NCBI GenBank assembly: GCA_027391075.1 | Contig: DAHYHI010000103.1 | Location: 1 to 64,000, forward strand | DNA from: JAJZAM01 sp027391075 | Lineage (GTDB): Bacteria > Actinomycetota > Acidimicrobiia > Acidimicrobiales > Palsa-688 | DNA length: 64,000 nt | Direction: 5' to 3' | Made by a program: the position numbers and the translations under genes | Notes under the pieces: model-generated | The model's database searches: none | Told to the model about the DNA's origin: nothing | The model's input: only the letters and a program-made list of their open reading frames with translations | Part shown: piece after piece, positions 17,384 to 25,820 of the stretch | How the letters are laid out: each line of letters begins with the position of its first letter | Numbering within the stretch: position 1 is the stretch's first letter

Positions 17384-17581
17384 CATCGGATGGGCGTTCG
17401 CCGTTTCGCCCGGCTCGGCGAACCCTGGCGCCACTCAAACGTGACGCGCGTTACAGGCGACCCAACTTCCACTACACCGACGGGGCATCTTGGTGTCTGG
17501 ACGAGTCGACAAGGTTCCTCGCAAATCTGGTTCCGAGTTACTACTACCAAATATTTGACCTCCTTGATGCTTCTGGTCCCC

Positions 17582-18487
17582 TCACGCGTTAGAGAAGATG
17601 CGCAGAGCGTCAAGAAAAGGCACTGCAAGCAGGATCGTTCCAGGCACGAGCGCAGCGACAGTAACCGGTATCCACACCTGTTCGGAGCGACGATCGAGAC
17701 GCGTCAGGGTACGGGTGTGCAGATCACGTCGCACCTGGCGGGCCTCCGATGACACGAGCCGTGCGAGGTCCGCCGAATCAGAGTGAAGGCTGAGGACCCG
17801 CGTAAGCCGTCTGACGCCTTCGGAACCTGACAGCTCGGCCCACTCGCCCAACGCCTGGGCCTGGGTCGATCCCTGGGCCACCCGGTTTAGAGCCCGTCTC
17901 AGGTCCTGCGCTACGCAGCCACCACCTCTCTCAGATATCCGTGCGAGCACCGAGCTCGAAGAGAACCCTGCGCTTAAAAGCATGGCCATCTGCTCCTCGA
18001 CAACCGGTAACTCTAGGTCGGTGGTGTCAGTCCAGCTTTTCGCCCTCCGCTCCAAACCCTGCTCGATGGCCAAGAAGACCAGTAGCGGCAGTCCCAAAAT
18101 CATCAGCAGCCCGATCGAGGGGTTCGGCGCAACAGTGCTGGCGACGACCGCTGCCGCAACTAGTGCCAATAGGCTCAGTCCCATCTGGCGAGCCCGAAAC
18201 CTCTTCGCTGTCTCGGAGGAGTGGATCCTACGCAGACGTTCGTCAGGGCTGCTAACCACGCCAAAGAGGGTAGAGATACGATCGCCTATCTGCCCTGCCA
18301 GCGGACCGAGGACCGCCGCAAGTGACCTGTCCCTCCCGCCGTCGCGGCCTTGCCGGCTGGCCGACCCCGGGTTGAACGGTCCTAGACGGTCAGTGAGTGT
18401 TTCACCGCCGAACCGGCGAAGCTGGGATAAGAGCAGAGCGGAACCCGCCCAAAGCAGCAACCCCAGCACTAGCTCCAGACGCGTCAA
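17582..18487 (-). CDS. tadC: Tad pilus inner-membrane platform protein TadC-like (T2SSF domain)
   Basis: 301 residues. A membrane segment at the start (LELVLGLLLWAGSALLLSQL), a pair near residues 105-140 (LLALVAAAVVASTVAPNPSI, GLLMILGLPLLVFLAIEQGL) and one at the end (IPVTVAALVPGTILLAVPFL). The T2SSF domain lies between (VEEQMAMLLSAGFSSSSVLA, then RALNRVAQGSTQAQALGEWA). Such proteins transmit the motor action of TadA to pilus extrusion. Last gene of tadA-tadB-tadC, 23 bases after tadB. Confidence 0.82.
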   Translation of the reverse strand: MTRLELVLGLLLWAGSALLLSQLRRFGGETLTDRLGPFNPGSASRQGRDGGRDRSLAAVLGPLAGQIGDRISTLFGVVSSPDERLRRIHSSETAKRFRARQMGLSLLALVAAAVVASTVAPNPSIGLLMILGLPLLVFLAIEQGLERRAKSWTDTTDLELPVVEEQMAMLLSAGFSSSSVLARISERGGGCVAQDLRRALNRVAQGSTQAQALGEWAELSGSEGVRRLTRVLSLHSDSADLARLVSSEARQVRRDLHTRTLTRLDRRSEQVWIPVTVAALVPGTILLAVPFLDALRIFSNA

Positions 18488-18510
18488 ATGTCACCTACCC
18501 CCAAAGCTTG

Positions 18511-19401
18511 TCATCTGAACACCCTCGGGGGACTTTCAACTCTCAGCAGCCGCCCTGACCAAACCCAACAGCCAGCGATGGCCAGGAGCGCGGCTATCAC
18601 GGCCAGCTGGCCGCCGGCACTCGCATAGGCAGCTCTGCCTGAGCCTATCGACAGTCCTGCCAAGGCCATCCCAAGCGGCACGAACAGAACGAACTTGCGT
18701 GCGAAGCGGACCCCTGCCTGCTTGGACGCAGCCTCCTTGCGCGCTTGAAGATCCGAGATCCGGTCTTCTATCAGGTCTGCGAGCCTGCGGTCCACGTCCG
18801 AGCCACCTACCTCGTAGGCCACTAGGAGGGTCTCGCAGACGGCGTCCGCGGTCGGGTCGGCAAGGCCCTGCTTTAGAACAGCGGTCGTGGCCGCAAAGTC
18901 GGTAGTCAGCAACCAGTCTCGCTCTGCGAGCGCGAACGCGTTCCTCCAAGGGCCAGGGGATGTCCGCCCGGCCTCGAAGAGAGCTTGGGGGATCGACTGG
19001 CCCATGGAACCGGCCCTCATCCTGATCTCCTCTAGCATCGCCGGCCACGCATGTCTGGCCGCGTCTATGCGGTCAAGGCGACGCCTTCGGTAGCTGGCCA
19101 GCGGAAACCCGCCAACGAACAGAGCCGTCGCTATCGCAGGGGCAGCGGCGTCGAAGATCAAGTATCCCCCTATCGCCCCAACAGCACCAGACGCGCAAAG
19201 AGCAGCGAAGAACGCTCCGGGAGTTACCTCAGCCAGACCGGCCTGCACAAGCCACGCTTTCGAACGCTGCCCGAGCATGTCCATCCGCAGCTTGGTCGAC
19301 CTCCGGCGTTGCTCGTCCTTCGGGCTGTAAGCGTTCAGCACAAGGTAGGCGCCAGCGCCGGCGAGTACCGCCGCCAAAGCGGCGACGTCGGACGGCTTCA
19401 T
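18511..19401 (-). CDS. tadB: Tad pilus inner-membrane platform protein TadB-like (T2SSF domain)
   Basis: 296 residues with membrane segments near the N-terminus (VAALAAVLAGAGAYLVLNAY), at about 60-100 and at the C-terminus (GGQLAVIAALLAIAGCWVWS). The T2SSF core includes WPAMLEEIRMRAGSMGQSIP and LLVAYEVGGSDVDRRLADLI. It pairs with TadC as the platform of the pilus machine. The start overlaps the tadA stop by 4 bases. Confidence 0.82.
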   Translation of the reverse strand: MKPSDVAALAAVLAGAGAYLVLNAYSPKDEQRRRSTKLRMDMLGQRSKAWLVQAGLAEVTPGAFFAALCASGAVGAIGGYLIFDAAAPAIATALFVGGFPLASYRRRRLDRIDAARHAWPAMLEEIRMRAGSMGQSIPQALFEAGRTSPGPWRNAFALAERDWLLTTDFAATTAVLKQGLADPTADAVCETLLVAYEVGGSDVDRRLADLIEDRISDLQARKEAASKQAGVRFARKFVLFVPLGMALAGLSIGSGRAAYASAGGQLAVIAALLAIAGCWVWSGRLLRVESPPRVFR

Positions 19402-20723
19402 CGTAGAGGACCTCCACCCAAAAGATCCCTGACGTCGAAGTCGTGGAGTTCGAACGCCCTGGTAAGGCGTACCGGGATATTGCCCGACCAGCTCAGTTCG
19501 TCGTTAAAGCGACCCCGTGCGAACACTGTCGTCGTGGTGAACGCCACCGTACCCTCCGACACCTGAAGGTCCTCGACCGCCAGGACCTCGCCCACTCGGA
19601 TATCACCTCCCACCCGAACGCAATGGACCACTACGTCCACAGCATCGCTCACCAGCGCCGACAACGCAGACGTGGTCATCTCCGACCCGATGTCCGCCAA
19701 CTGGCACACGAAACGAAGACGCGACAAAGCCTGGCGCGCTGAGCCGGAGTGAATCGTAGTAAAGCCCTGCACGCCCGACGACAGAGCTAGCAGCAGCGGA
19801 AGCGCTTCCCGGTCGCGAACTTCACCAACTACTGCTACATCTGGTGCCATCCTTAGAAATCCTGACACCAACCGGCGCAAGTCCACTTCCTTACGATCCG
19901 CGCGGGCGGGACGTGTCTGCATATGAGCGACGTTTGGCAACTCCACCACGGTCTCGAACACCTCTTCCGCTACCACGACGCGTAGCGACGCATCGACCTG
20001 CGCTACGAGACACCCGAGGAGGGTCGTCTTGCCCGACCCGGGAGCACCCGAAACCAGTACTGACGCTCCGGTCCTGACACAGGCCGACAAGAACCCAGCC
20101 GACCGCGCGTCTAGCATTCCGAGGCTCACAAGTTCGTTAAGGCTCCGGCGGACAACCCCCGAGAATTTTCGTATATTGACCAGCATGTGCCCGTCCCTGC
20201 CTATGTCAGCGTGGACGATGTGCATGCGGGCTCCGTCGTCGAGCTGAGCGTCTTGGAGGCCATCCGCCGGGTCAAGTTTGCGGTGCGACGCCGCCGAGTC
20301 CTCCATGATCTTGGTGATCACCCGGGCGACATGGTCGTCGTCGTGGAACACCTCGTCGTGGAAACCGCCCGGACCTGAGCGCCGCTTGACGAAGATCGAC
20401 GAAGGACCGTTAACCATAATTTCCCAGACGTCGGGGTCTGCCAGCAGGGGCTCCAGGGGTCCATACCCGACGAGATTTCGAAGAGCCTTGTCGACAGCGG
20501 CGTCAGGATCGACAATGTCGAACGGCCGGCTTCCTTCCCTGTAATCGCCTCTCCACTGGGCCACCTCGTCTACTAGGAGGTTGCGAAGCGCGTCTTTGGC
20601 GCCCGGATTGGCCATGTCAAGGTCCGCTTCTTTCGCGCGTTCCTGCGCCGACAGTTCGATCTGGCGGAGCGGCGAAACCCAGACCTGCCTACCCGGCTGT
20701 TCCCCGAGGATAGCCACAGCCAA
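19398..20723 (-). CDS. tadA: Tad pilus secretion ATPase TadA/CpaF
   Basis: 441 residues, hexameric type II/IV secretion ATPase that powers pilus assembly. Walker A is GAPGSGKT (226-233), and the later motifs are DVAVVGEVRDREALPLLLAL and FTTIHSGSARQALSRLRFV (His box). The N-terminal half (EIMVNGPSSIFVKRRSG) is the usual CpaF N-domain. TTG 20723 is assigned; ATG at residue 36 is a possible later start and neither has a clear ribosome site. It heads tadA-tadB-tadC on the minus strand. Confidence 0.92.
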   Translation of the reverse strand: MAVAILGEQPGRQVWVSPLRQIELSAQERAKEADLDMANPGAKDALRNLLVDEVAQWRGDYREGSRPFDIVDPDAAVDKALRNLVGYGPLEPLLADPDVWEIMVNGPSSIFVKRRSGPGGFHDEVFHDDDHVARVITKIMEDSAASHRKLDPADGLQDAQLDDGARMHIVHADIGRDGHMLVNIRKFSGVVRRSLNELVSLGMLDARSAGFLSACVRTGASVLVSGAPGSGKTTLLGCLVAQVDASLRVVVAEEVFETVVELPNVAHMQTRPARADRKEVDLRRLVSGFLRMAPDVAVVGEVRDREALPLLLALSSGVQGFTTIHSGSARQALSRLRFVCQLADIGSEMTTSALSALVSDAVDVVVHCVRVGGDIRVGEVLAVEDLQVSEGTVAFTTTTVFARGRFNDELSWSGNIPVRLTRAFELHDFDVRDLLGGGPLR

Positions 20724-20868
20724 ATGCTATGTAAATGACAAGCCTGTCCGAAAGGGTCTAGATAAGAAAAATATTGTTCGTCCTCTGCTGCAGCTGGTCG
20801 CTAGGTAGGCCCACCTGTTTGGCCGTCGGAGCAGGTCTGTACGCCTAGTGGAAAGGCTGCCGCAAAGA

Positions 20869-21846
20869 TCAGGGCTGCAGGCCCGTGCTCGGCTCTGCGA
20901 GTAAGCCTTCTATGAATGTCGCTATGAGCCTTTCGTTGTCGAGTTCGGTCACGACCTCGACTTGGGGCTGGCCAGGGTGGTGATGCTCGGCCGCGAACTC
21001 GCGCTTGTCGACGATCAGCATCCCCCGGTTGGTCACTGAATGCAACTCCACATCGACCGGAGTTGCGAACGACCGCGAAGCCAGGCTGGCGTCGAGGGCG
21101 ACGAGAGCAGCGCTCGGGTCGTGCAGGGGACAGCCGGGGCGGCTGTGACGGGTCGAGTAGAACTGCAAGTAGTGCTGGAGGATGTCCCAGCAGAACCTGC
21201 CGGCGGCGGTCTGGCTACGCTCGATCCTCTGGAGCTCCTCCGGGCCTATCCACGCCGACATCGTTACGTCCAGGCCGACCTGAGTGACGGGCCAGGCTGA
21301 CTCGAACACTAGCTTCGCAGCTTCGGGATCATGGGCGATGTTCGCCTCAGCGTACGGGCTGATGTTGCCGGGATGGTCAATGGTGCCACCCATGATCACC
21401 ACCTTTTCGACCATCGACGCCACGTCGGGATCGAGCATCAAGGCAAGGGCGAGGTTGGTGAGCGGACCCGTCGCGACGATCGTGCAGTCGCCGGGATGGT
21501 TGCGCACGGTCTGGACTATCTGCAAGGCCGCTGGGATATCCAATGGGTTCGTCCCCTGCGGCAATTCGGGTGCCCTGCCGCCGAGGCCGTCGTCGCCGTG
21601 CACCATCGAAGAAATGTCAACGGGTTGGGCCAGCGGCCTGCGCGCTCCGACGGCGACAGGAACGCGGCGACGTCCTCCGATAGCAAGGACCGACAACGCG
21701 TTCTTGGCCGCCGCGGCCGCGGTGGCGTTGCCGTGCACGGTGCCGACGGCGAGGATCTCCACGTCGGGATCGTGGCACAGATACAACGCCGCCATGGCAT
21801 CGTCGATGCCGTAGTCACCGTCGAGTATCAGCTTGCTAGCTGGCAT
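20869..21846 (-). CDS. Inosine/uridine-preferring nucleoside hydrolase
   Basis: 325 residues. It cleaves the N-glycosidic bond of ribonucleosides to base plus ribose. The Ca2+-binding signature is DGDYGIDDA (D9, D11, D15, D16), where the family usually has DTDPGIDDA, so the acidic ligands are kept but Pro is Tyr. Further motifs are ATGPLTNLALAL and VVIMGGTIDHPGNISPYAEA with NIAHDPEAA. Substrate preference cannot be read. The nearby ribokinase could phosphorylate the released ribose, so a salvage cassette is likely, with the damaged DUF1614 gene between them. Confidence 0.9.
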   Translation of the reverse strand: MPASKLILDGDYGIDDAMAALYLCHDPDVEILAVGTVHGNATAAAAAKNALSVLAIGGRRRVPVAVGARRPLAQPVDISSMVHGDDGLGGRAPELPQGTNPLDIPAALQIVQTVRNHPGDCTIVATGPLTNLALALMLDPDVASMVEKVVIMGGTIDHPGNISPYAEANIAHDPEAAKLVFESAWPVTQVGLDVTMSAWIGPEELQRIERSQTAAGRFCWDILQHYLQFYSTRHSRPGCPLHDPSAALVALDASLASRSFATPVDVELHSVTNRGMLIVDKREFAAEHHHPGQPQVEVVTELDNERLIATFIEGLLAEPSTGLQP

Positions 21847-21981
21847 GGCGCTCCGATCTGTTGGGTATTCACGTCGATCTCTTCCACTATCGTGGAACTT
21901 ACCGTTCCGCCCAAGTGGAGCTCGGCGAGCGCCGCTTCGCCGTGACCGCCGGTCCCACCATACGGTGATGACGGCAGTGCC

Positions 21982-22483
21982 TCACAGGGTGGCTAGCACT
22001 ACAGCCAAGATGCCGGCCAAAAGTACGCCGTCGAAAGTGCCAGCGCCTCCCACGGACGCTATGGGCGCGCCGAGATTGCGGATCCTGGGCAGGTTCAATA
22101 TGTCGGCGCCGACAAGAGTTCCGAGCGTGCCGCAGACGTAAGCCGCTGCGGCCACCGCTGGAGCTCCGACTAGCGTGGCAGCGTACCGAGGGCACGGTAT
22201 ATCTGACGCCGAAGGCCACCACGTGGGCGGTTTCCACTCGCTCTTCGTCTGGGAAGCGCCCTACGGGGATGTTGACCCGGCTACCCAAGATGCTGGCGAT
22301 TATGATCATCTGGAACCAGCCAACCGAAAGGCCGACCCGCTCGTAGGCATATCCGGCGACATCGATCAGTATCAGCGCGCTCAGCATGAGCACGACCAGG
22401 CTCCCCACGAAAGGAGCGGTAACGGGCCAGTAACCGAAGCGACTATTTCTACGGTCGGGCCGACCCGCGCTGCTTTGACTCAC
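21982..22483 (-). pseudogene. DUF1614 family membrane protein, internally deleted and frameshifted
   Basis: From GTG 22483 one frame reads FGYWPVTAPFVGSLVVLMLS, then YERVGLSVGWFQMIIIASIL and GSRVNIPVGRF, ending near VRYTVP. The C-terminal family signature is in another frame: AYVCGTLGTLVGADILNLPR, then GAPIASVGGAGTFDGVLLAG and a TGA at 21982. Only about 20 codons separate the two parts, where intact family members have about 60-80 more residues including a conserved NVGG stretch (from memory). So an internal deletion and a shift of frame are both indicated. The total, about 165 codons, is too short for the family. A sequencing error alone would not explain the missing middle. Confidence 0.72.
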
Positions 22484-22542
22484 AGCACCGTGAACTCTAC
22501 TGAGAGCTGGCCGGGCCACCGCCACAGTGCAAATTCCGCAAG

Positions 22543-23556
22543 TCAAGCGACCGGTCGACGGACCATCTCCGCCAGGGATGTCGACGACAATCCTCCCGAC
22601 ACGTGCGCCGCGGCCGCTGCAGAGGCTAGCTCTGCCGACTCGTCGATCCGCCGCCCGCAGGCGAGGGCATGGCACAGCACACCGGCGAAGGCGTCCCCCG
22701 CACCGACCGCGCTCGTGACTTTCACCTGGTAGGCGGGCACATGGTGGGCGCCGCCAGCGTCCACATACACCGCCCCCTCACCACCGAGAGTCATTATCAA
22801 AGTGGGAAGCCTCGCAGACTTGCTGTCCGCCCCGCGTAGCCAGGATGCGACAGTTTCCGCGAGGCGTTCATCTGGGATCTCATGTCCCTCCGCAGTATCC
22901 GGCCAGCCAGACCAGTTCTGTTCGGCGCTGCCCTGTCGGGCGCCGCGTTGGGGCAACCGTTGCGCAAGCGCGACAGCTTCGGAGCGGTTGACGATGACCA
23001 CATCCGCTCCTAGAAGTACCGCTTCTAAAGTCTCGTCGGCAGCGGCGTCCACGGGTGCGGCGTTGACCACCGTGATCAGGCCCAGCGCCCGGCCCAAGTC
23101 CAGAGTCGCCTTGACGCTTGGTAGGGGCACTTCCAACGAGCACAGCATGACTCGGTATACGGCTGGGTCCACAGCCTCACGGCGGACCGGGTTTGCCCTG
23201 GAGTTCGCGCCGGGGTGGACGACGATCGTGTTCTCGCCGCCAGCGTCGACCGTGATGAGGGCGAGACCGCTAGACGAGCCCGCCACGATCTGCACCATCG
23301 AGCGCTCCACGCCAGACCGGTCCAAGTCTGCTAGGAGTAGCCCTCCGGCCGGGTCGTCACCTACCGCGCCGGCGATCGACACGGTCCCGCCCACGGAGGC
23401 GACCGCCACAGCCTGGTTTCTGCCTTTACCACCCGGAGCCGACTTGTAGCCCTGCGACAGGACTGTCTCGCCTGGTGCCGGCAGGGTCCGTACCCTGACC
23501 AGGTGGTCCATGTTGATCGACCCGAATACGAGCACTCCGGGCTGCGAGCTTCCCAT
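22543..23556 (-). CDS. rbsK: Ribokinase, PfkB family
   Basis: 337 residues, PfkB sugar kinase. The N-terminal signature APGGKGRNQAVAVASVGG is at about 40-57 (GGKGANQA in most ribokinases, here Arg for Ala), and the C-terminal catalytic motif VTSAVGAGDAFAGVL holds the general base Asp. A Gln/Ser/Gly-rich insert at about 205-225 is unusual. Ribose is the best substrate guess because of the nucleoside hydrolase downstream. It precedes the DUF1614 remnant on the minus strand. Confidence 0.85.
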   Translation of the reverse strand: MGSSQPGVLVFGSINMDHLVRVRTLPAPGETVLSQGYKSAPGGKGRNQAVAVASVGGTVSIAGAVGDDPAGGLLLADLDRSGVERSMVQIVAGSSSGLALITVDAGGENTIVVHPGANSRANPVRREAVDPAVYRVMLCSLEVPLPSVKATLDLGRALGLITVVNAAPVDAAADETLEAVLLGADVVIVNRSEAVALAQRLPQRGARQGSAEQNWSGWPDTAEGHEIPDERLAETVASWLRGADSKSARLPTLIMTLGGEGAVYVDAGGAHHVPAYQVKVTSAVGAGDAFAGVLCHALACGRRIDESAELASAAAAAHVSGGLSSTSLAEMVRRPVA

Positions 23557-23658
23557 CTCCTCATTGTTCTACCCGCTGGGGCGCTCTGGTAAGAAACCGC
23601 GAGAAAGCCAGCCACGTAATTATTGCTATTTAAGTATGTTTCATATATTCTCCGACTT

Positions 23659-24930
23659 GTGAGGATCGTTTTCGGGGCTGAGACGGTGGAGAAGGTGGCC
23701 TCTACAGCGGACGACAGAGATCGACTCCGAGTAGAAGCCGCTACGCTCCGGGCCGTTGCGCATCCCGGGGTGGTCAGGCTGGTGTCGGCGGCCGGCGGGA
23801 GTGTCTGCGTGCGGCGCGTTCAGGGCAGGGTCCTCTCCGAGGTGCCACCTCAGGCCCCGCAGGTCACGGCGGCGTGGGCTGCGGCCCTGTGCACCACCCT
23901 CGGGGACCTTCACGGAGTCGGATGCATGCACACTGCCATCACCGCCGACCATGTGATCTTGGACGGCGATGGCCACCCGGTGTTGTGCGGATTCGGAAAC
24001 GCGAGATGGCCCTCGGACCCTGCTGAGCGTGACCGGCTAGCCCGGGACGACCGTAGAGCCGTAACAGCGCTGATAGCAGAGCGCCTCGCTAGCGATCTCG
24101 GCGGCAGGACAGGAAGGCCCGGCCGCCTTGGCTATTCGAGGCTCATCCCGGTCCACCACCCTAGTGCCCGTCGGGCCGAGCGGACGCTTAGGCGCATGCT
24201 CGCAGACGGGGGCGCAGGCGTAGGGCGAGACGAAAGCTGGCTCCGGGACCTGGCAAGGCGACTCTCGGAATACTCCCGCTGCTCCCAGCCTGGTCCATCC
24301 GACCAACCTGACCCGACTGGCCCGACTGGCCCGGCTGACCCGACTGGCCCGGCTGGCCCGGTTGACCATGCAAAGCCGGCAGGCCACGTTCCCAGCCGAG
24401 GAAGCGCCGAGGGGGCTAGAGGTGACTCTGGGTCACCCGACGGTCAAGCACCAGGCGGCTCGATCGCCGCTCGCCTGTCCATCCATCCCCGAAGGAGGAC
24501 GACATCCAAGCGGAGGCTCGCCGCCGCGCTCATGGCAACAGCGGTGGCGATCGCGTTGACCGCTGGTGTCACCTTCGATAGCAGGACCAGCCCACGAAGT
24601 CCGACGGCGCACCTATCTCGGACTGTTACCGTCATCGGACCTTCCGGACCCTTGGAATTGTCACCTGGATCAGCGGGAAGGCTATCTGTGACAGCTGGCC
24701 GGTGGACCTGTTCGAAGGTAATGCCGGCGCTGCTCGACTTGAGCAACGGGAACATCTGGACTTTTCCGGGCTGGCCGGGACCTGGCGGACATTATCGGGG
24801 AAGCCTGGTCGCGCACGTAGCCGGCGCCGTGGCTTTGGCTAGTTTCCCAAGTGGCCGGGGCTGTGACATTCTTCGGGCTAACACGGCGAGCGGCGCGTCG
24901 GTGGTGTTGAAGATTGGAGGATCGCCGTGA
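23659..24930 (+). CDS. Pseudokinase-like membrane protein (Ser/Thr kinase fold, degenerate)
   Basis: About 423 residues from GTG 23659 (TTG 23623 is a longer alternative). An N-terminal kinase-like lobe has VEKVAST with a possible beta-3 Lys and RLRVEAATLRAVAHPGVVRL as the C-helix. The catalytic loop reads HTAITADHV instead of HRDxKxxN, and the metal motif reads CGFG instead of DFG, so both catalytic Asp are absent. A Pro/Gly/Thr linker with 9-base repeats follows, then one membrane helix (AAALMATAVAIALTAGVTF, about 288-306) and an extracytoplasmic tail with two cysteines. This resembles pseudokinase membrane proteins such as mycobacterial MviN-type scaffolds only in outline. It is coupled to the LysM gene by a 4-base overlap. 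Confidence 0.7.
   Translation: MRIVFGAETVEKVASTADDRDRLRVEAATLRAVAHPGVVRLVSAAGGSVCVRRVQGRVLSEVPPQAPQVTAAWAAALCTTLGDLHGVGCMHTAITADHVILDGDGHPVLCGFGNARWPSDPAERDRLARDDRRAVTALIAERLASDLGGRTGRPGRLGYSRLIPVHHPSARRAERTLRRMLADGGAGVGRDESWLRDLARRLSEYSRCSQPGPSDQPDPTGPTGPADPTGPAGPVDHAKPAGHVPSRGSAEGARGDSGSPDGQAPGGSIAARLSIHPRRRTTSKRRLAAALMATAVAIALTAGVTFDSRTSPRSPTAHLSRTVTVIGPSGPLELSPGSAGRLSVTAGRWTCSKVMPALLDLSNGNIWTFPGWPGPGGHYRGSLVAHVAGAVALASFPSGRGCDILRANTASGASVVLKIGGSP
24311..24364. repeat. Six-copy imperfect 9-bp repeat encoding Pro-Thr/Ala-Gly
   Basis: The unit CCCGACTGG or CCCGGCTGG/A recurs about six times in frame, giving a collagen-like (Asp-Pro-Thr-Gly-Pro-Ala) linker in the pseudokinase-like protein. 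Being a multiple of three, copy-number change would leave the frame intact. Such tracts vary between strains. Confidence 0.75.
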
Positions 24931-25748
24931 GGTTCTGGCGCGCGAACCCAGGGTTGGAGCTTGCGGGCTTGGGGTGCGCCGCCTGCCTTGCCTGGATCCT
25001 CGTGTTCACGCAGGGACGGACATACCTTGCGCCTCCATCCGCTGGCGACCCGGCTTCTTGGGCGGGTTGGTACGAGAAGGTGGGACCGCTCGTCGCGGTG
25101 TTCTCCTTGTCCCGCCTCGTTCTGCTCGCAGCGTTAGGCCTGTGGACGCTTGCAGCTTTCGGCCTCGCCGCGTCCGGCTTGGGCCGAACCGGCCGGCTGC
25201 TCGCCACCGCCGCTGCCAGGACACTCAGCGCCGTTCGTCTTCCCGGCTCCACCACTATGGTCTCCCTCGCCGTCGGACTATCGGTGTCGGCTGCCGCTCT
25301 CAGCGCATGCAGTACCACCAACAAATCGACCCTGACGGCCTCTCAGGTTCCGGTCCTTTTCAACCCATCCAAGGAGCCTGCTACTACGACGACGCAGCCA
25401 GCTCGTCGAGCGCCGAGAGGCTTAGAGTCTCTGAGACAGCCCACAGTATCGGCCCCAACACGAGCGCTGGCACTGGCCAAGCCTTCCGCCCCACCACCTG
25501 TCCCGCCGGCTGGACATGTCTCGGCAGGCCCGCCGGCAGCTGGCGGGTTGTGGGTAGTCCGGCCCGGCGACGACTTGTGGTCCATCGCCGCCGACACGCT
25601 GCGACTTCGGTTGGGAAGAGAACCTGATCGCCAAGAGGTAGCAACCTACTGGTTGCAGGTGATCGCCGCTAACAGGAGTCGACTACCTCATCCTGACGAC
25701 CCCAGCCTACTCTACGCTGGCGACGTGATCATCCTGCCCGCGGGCTGA
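24927..25748 (+). CDS. LysM-domain membrane protein
   Basis: 273 residues. Membrane helices near 10-28, 55-85 and 108-125 (LELAGLGCAACLAWILVF; LVAVFSLSRLVLLAALGLWT; TMVSLAVGLSVSAAALSACS) precede a Pro/Ala-rich linker. A C-terminal LysM-type module of about 60 residues follows (LWVVRPGDDLWSIAADTLRL, then YAGDVIILPAG). LysM modules bind peptidoglycan, so the protein may anchor at the wall. The last helix ends in SAAALSACS, which could be a lipobox-like site but is not at the N-terminus. GTG 24927 overlaps the stop of the pseudokinase gene (GTGA). Confidence 0.75.
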   Translation: MRFWRANPGLELAGLGCAACLAWILVFTQGRTYLAPPSAGDPASWAGWYEKVGPLVAVFSLSRLVLLAALGLWTLAAFGLAASGLGRTGRLLATAAARTLSAVRLPGSTTMVSLAVGLSVSAAALSACSTTNKSTLTASQVPVLFNPSKEPATTTTQPARRAPRGLESLRQPTVSAPTRALALAKPSAPPPVPPAGHVSAGPPAAGGLWVVRPGDDLWSIAADTLRLRLGREPDRQEVATYWLQVIAANRSRLPHPDDPSLLYAGDVIILPAG

Positions 25749-25793
25749 CTCCTCGGGCGCCGACACCACCGGCGCGGCCAGACGCGAAGCGAC

Positions 25794-25818
25794 GCGGCCG
25801 GGACCGGTTTCCGGCCGC
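25794..25818. terminator. GC-rich hairpin between convergent genes
   Basis: GCGGCCGG (25794-25801) pairs perfectly with CCGGCCGC (25811-25818) around a 9-base loop, between the LysM gene stop and the hemW stop (25821). No U run, so it would be a non-canonical bidirectional terminator. Confidence 0.5.
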
Positions 25819-25820
25819 GG

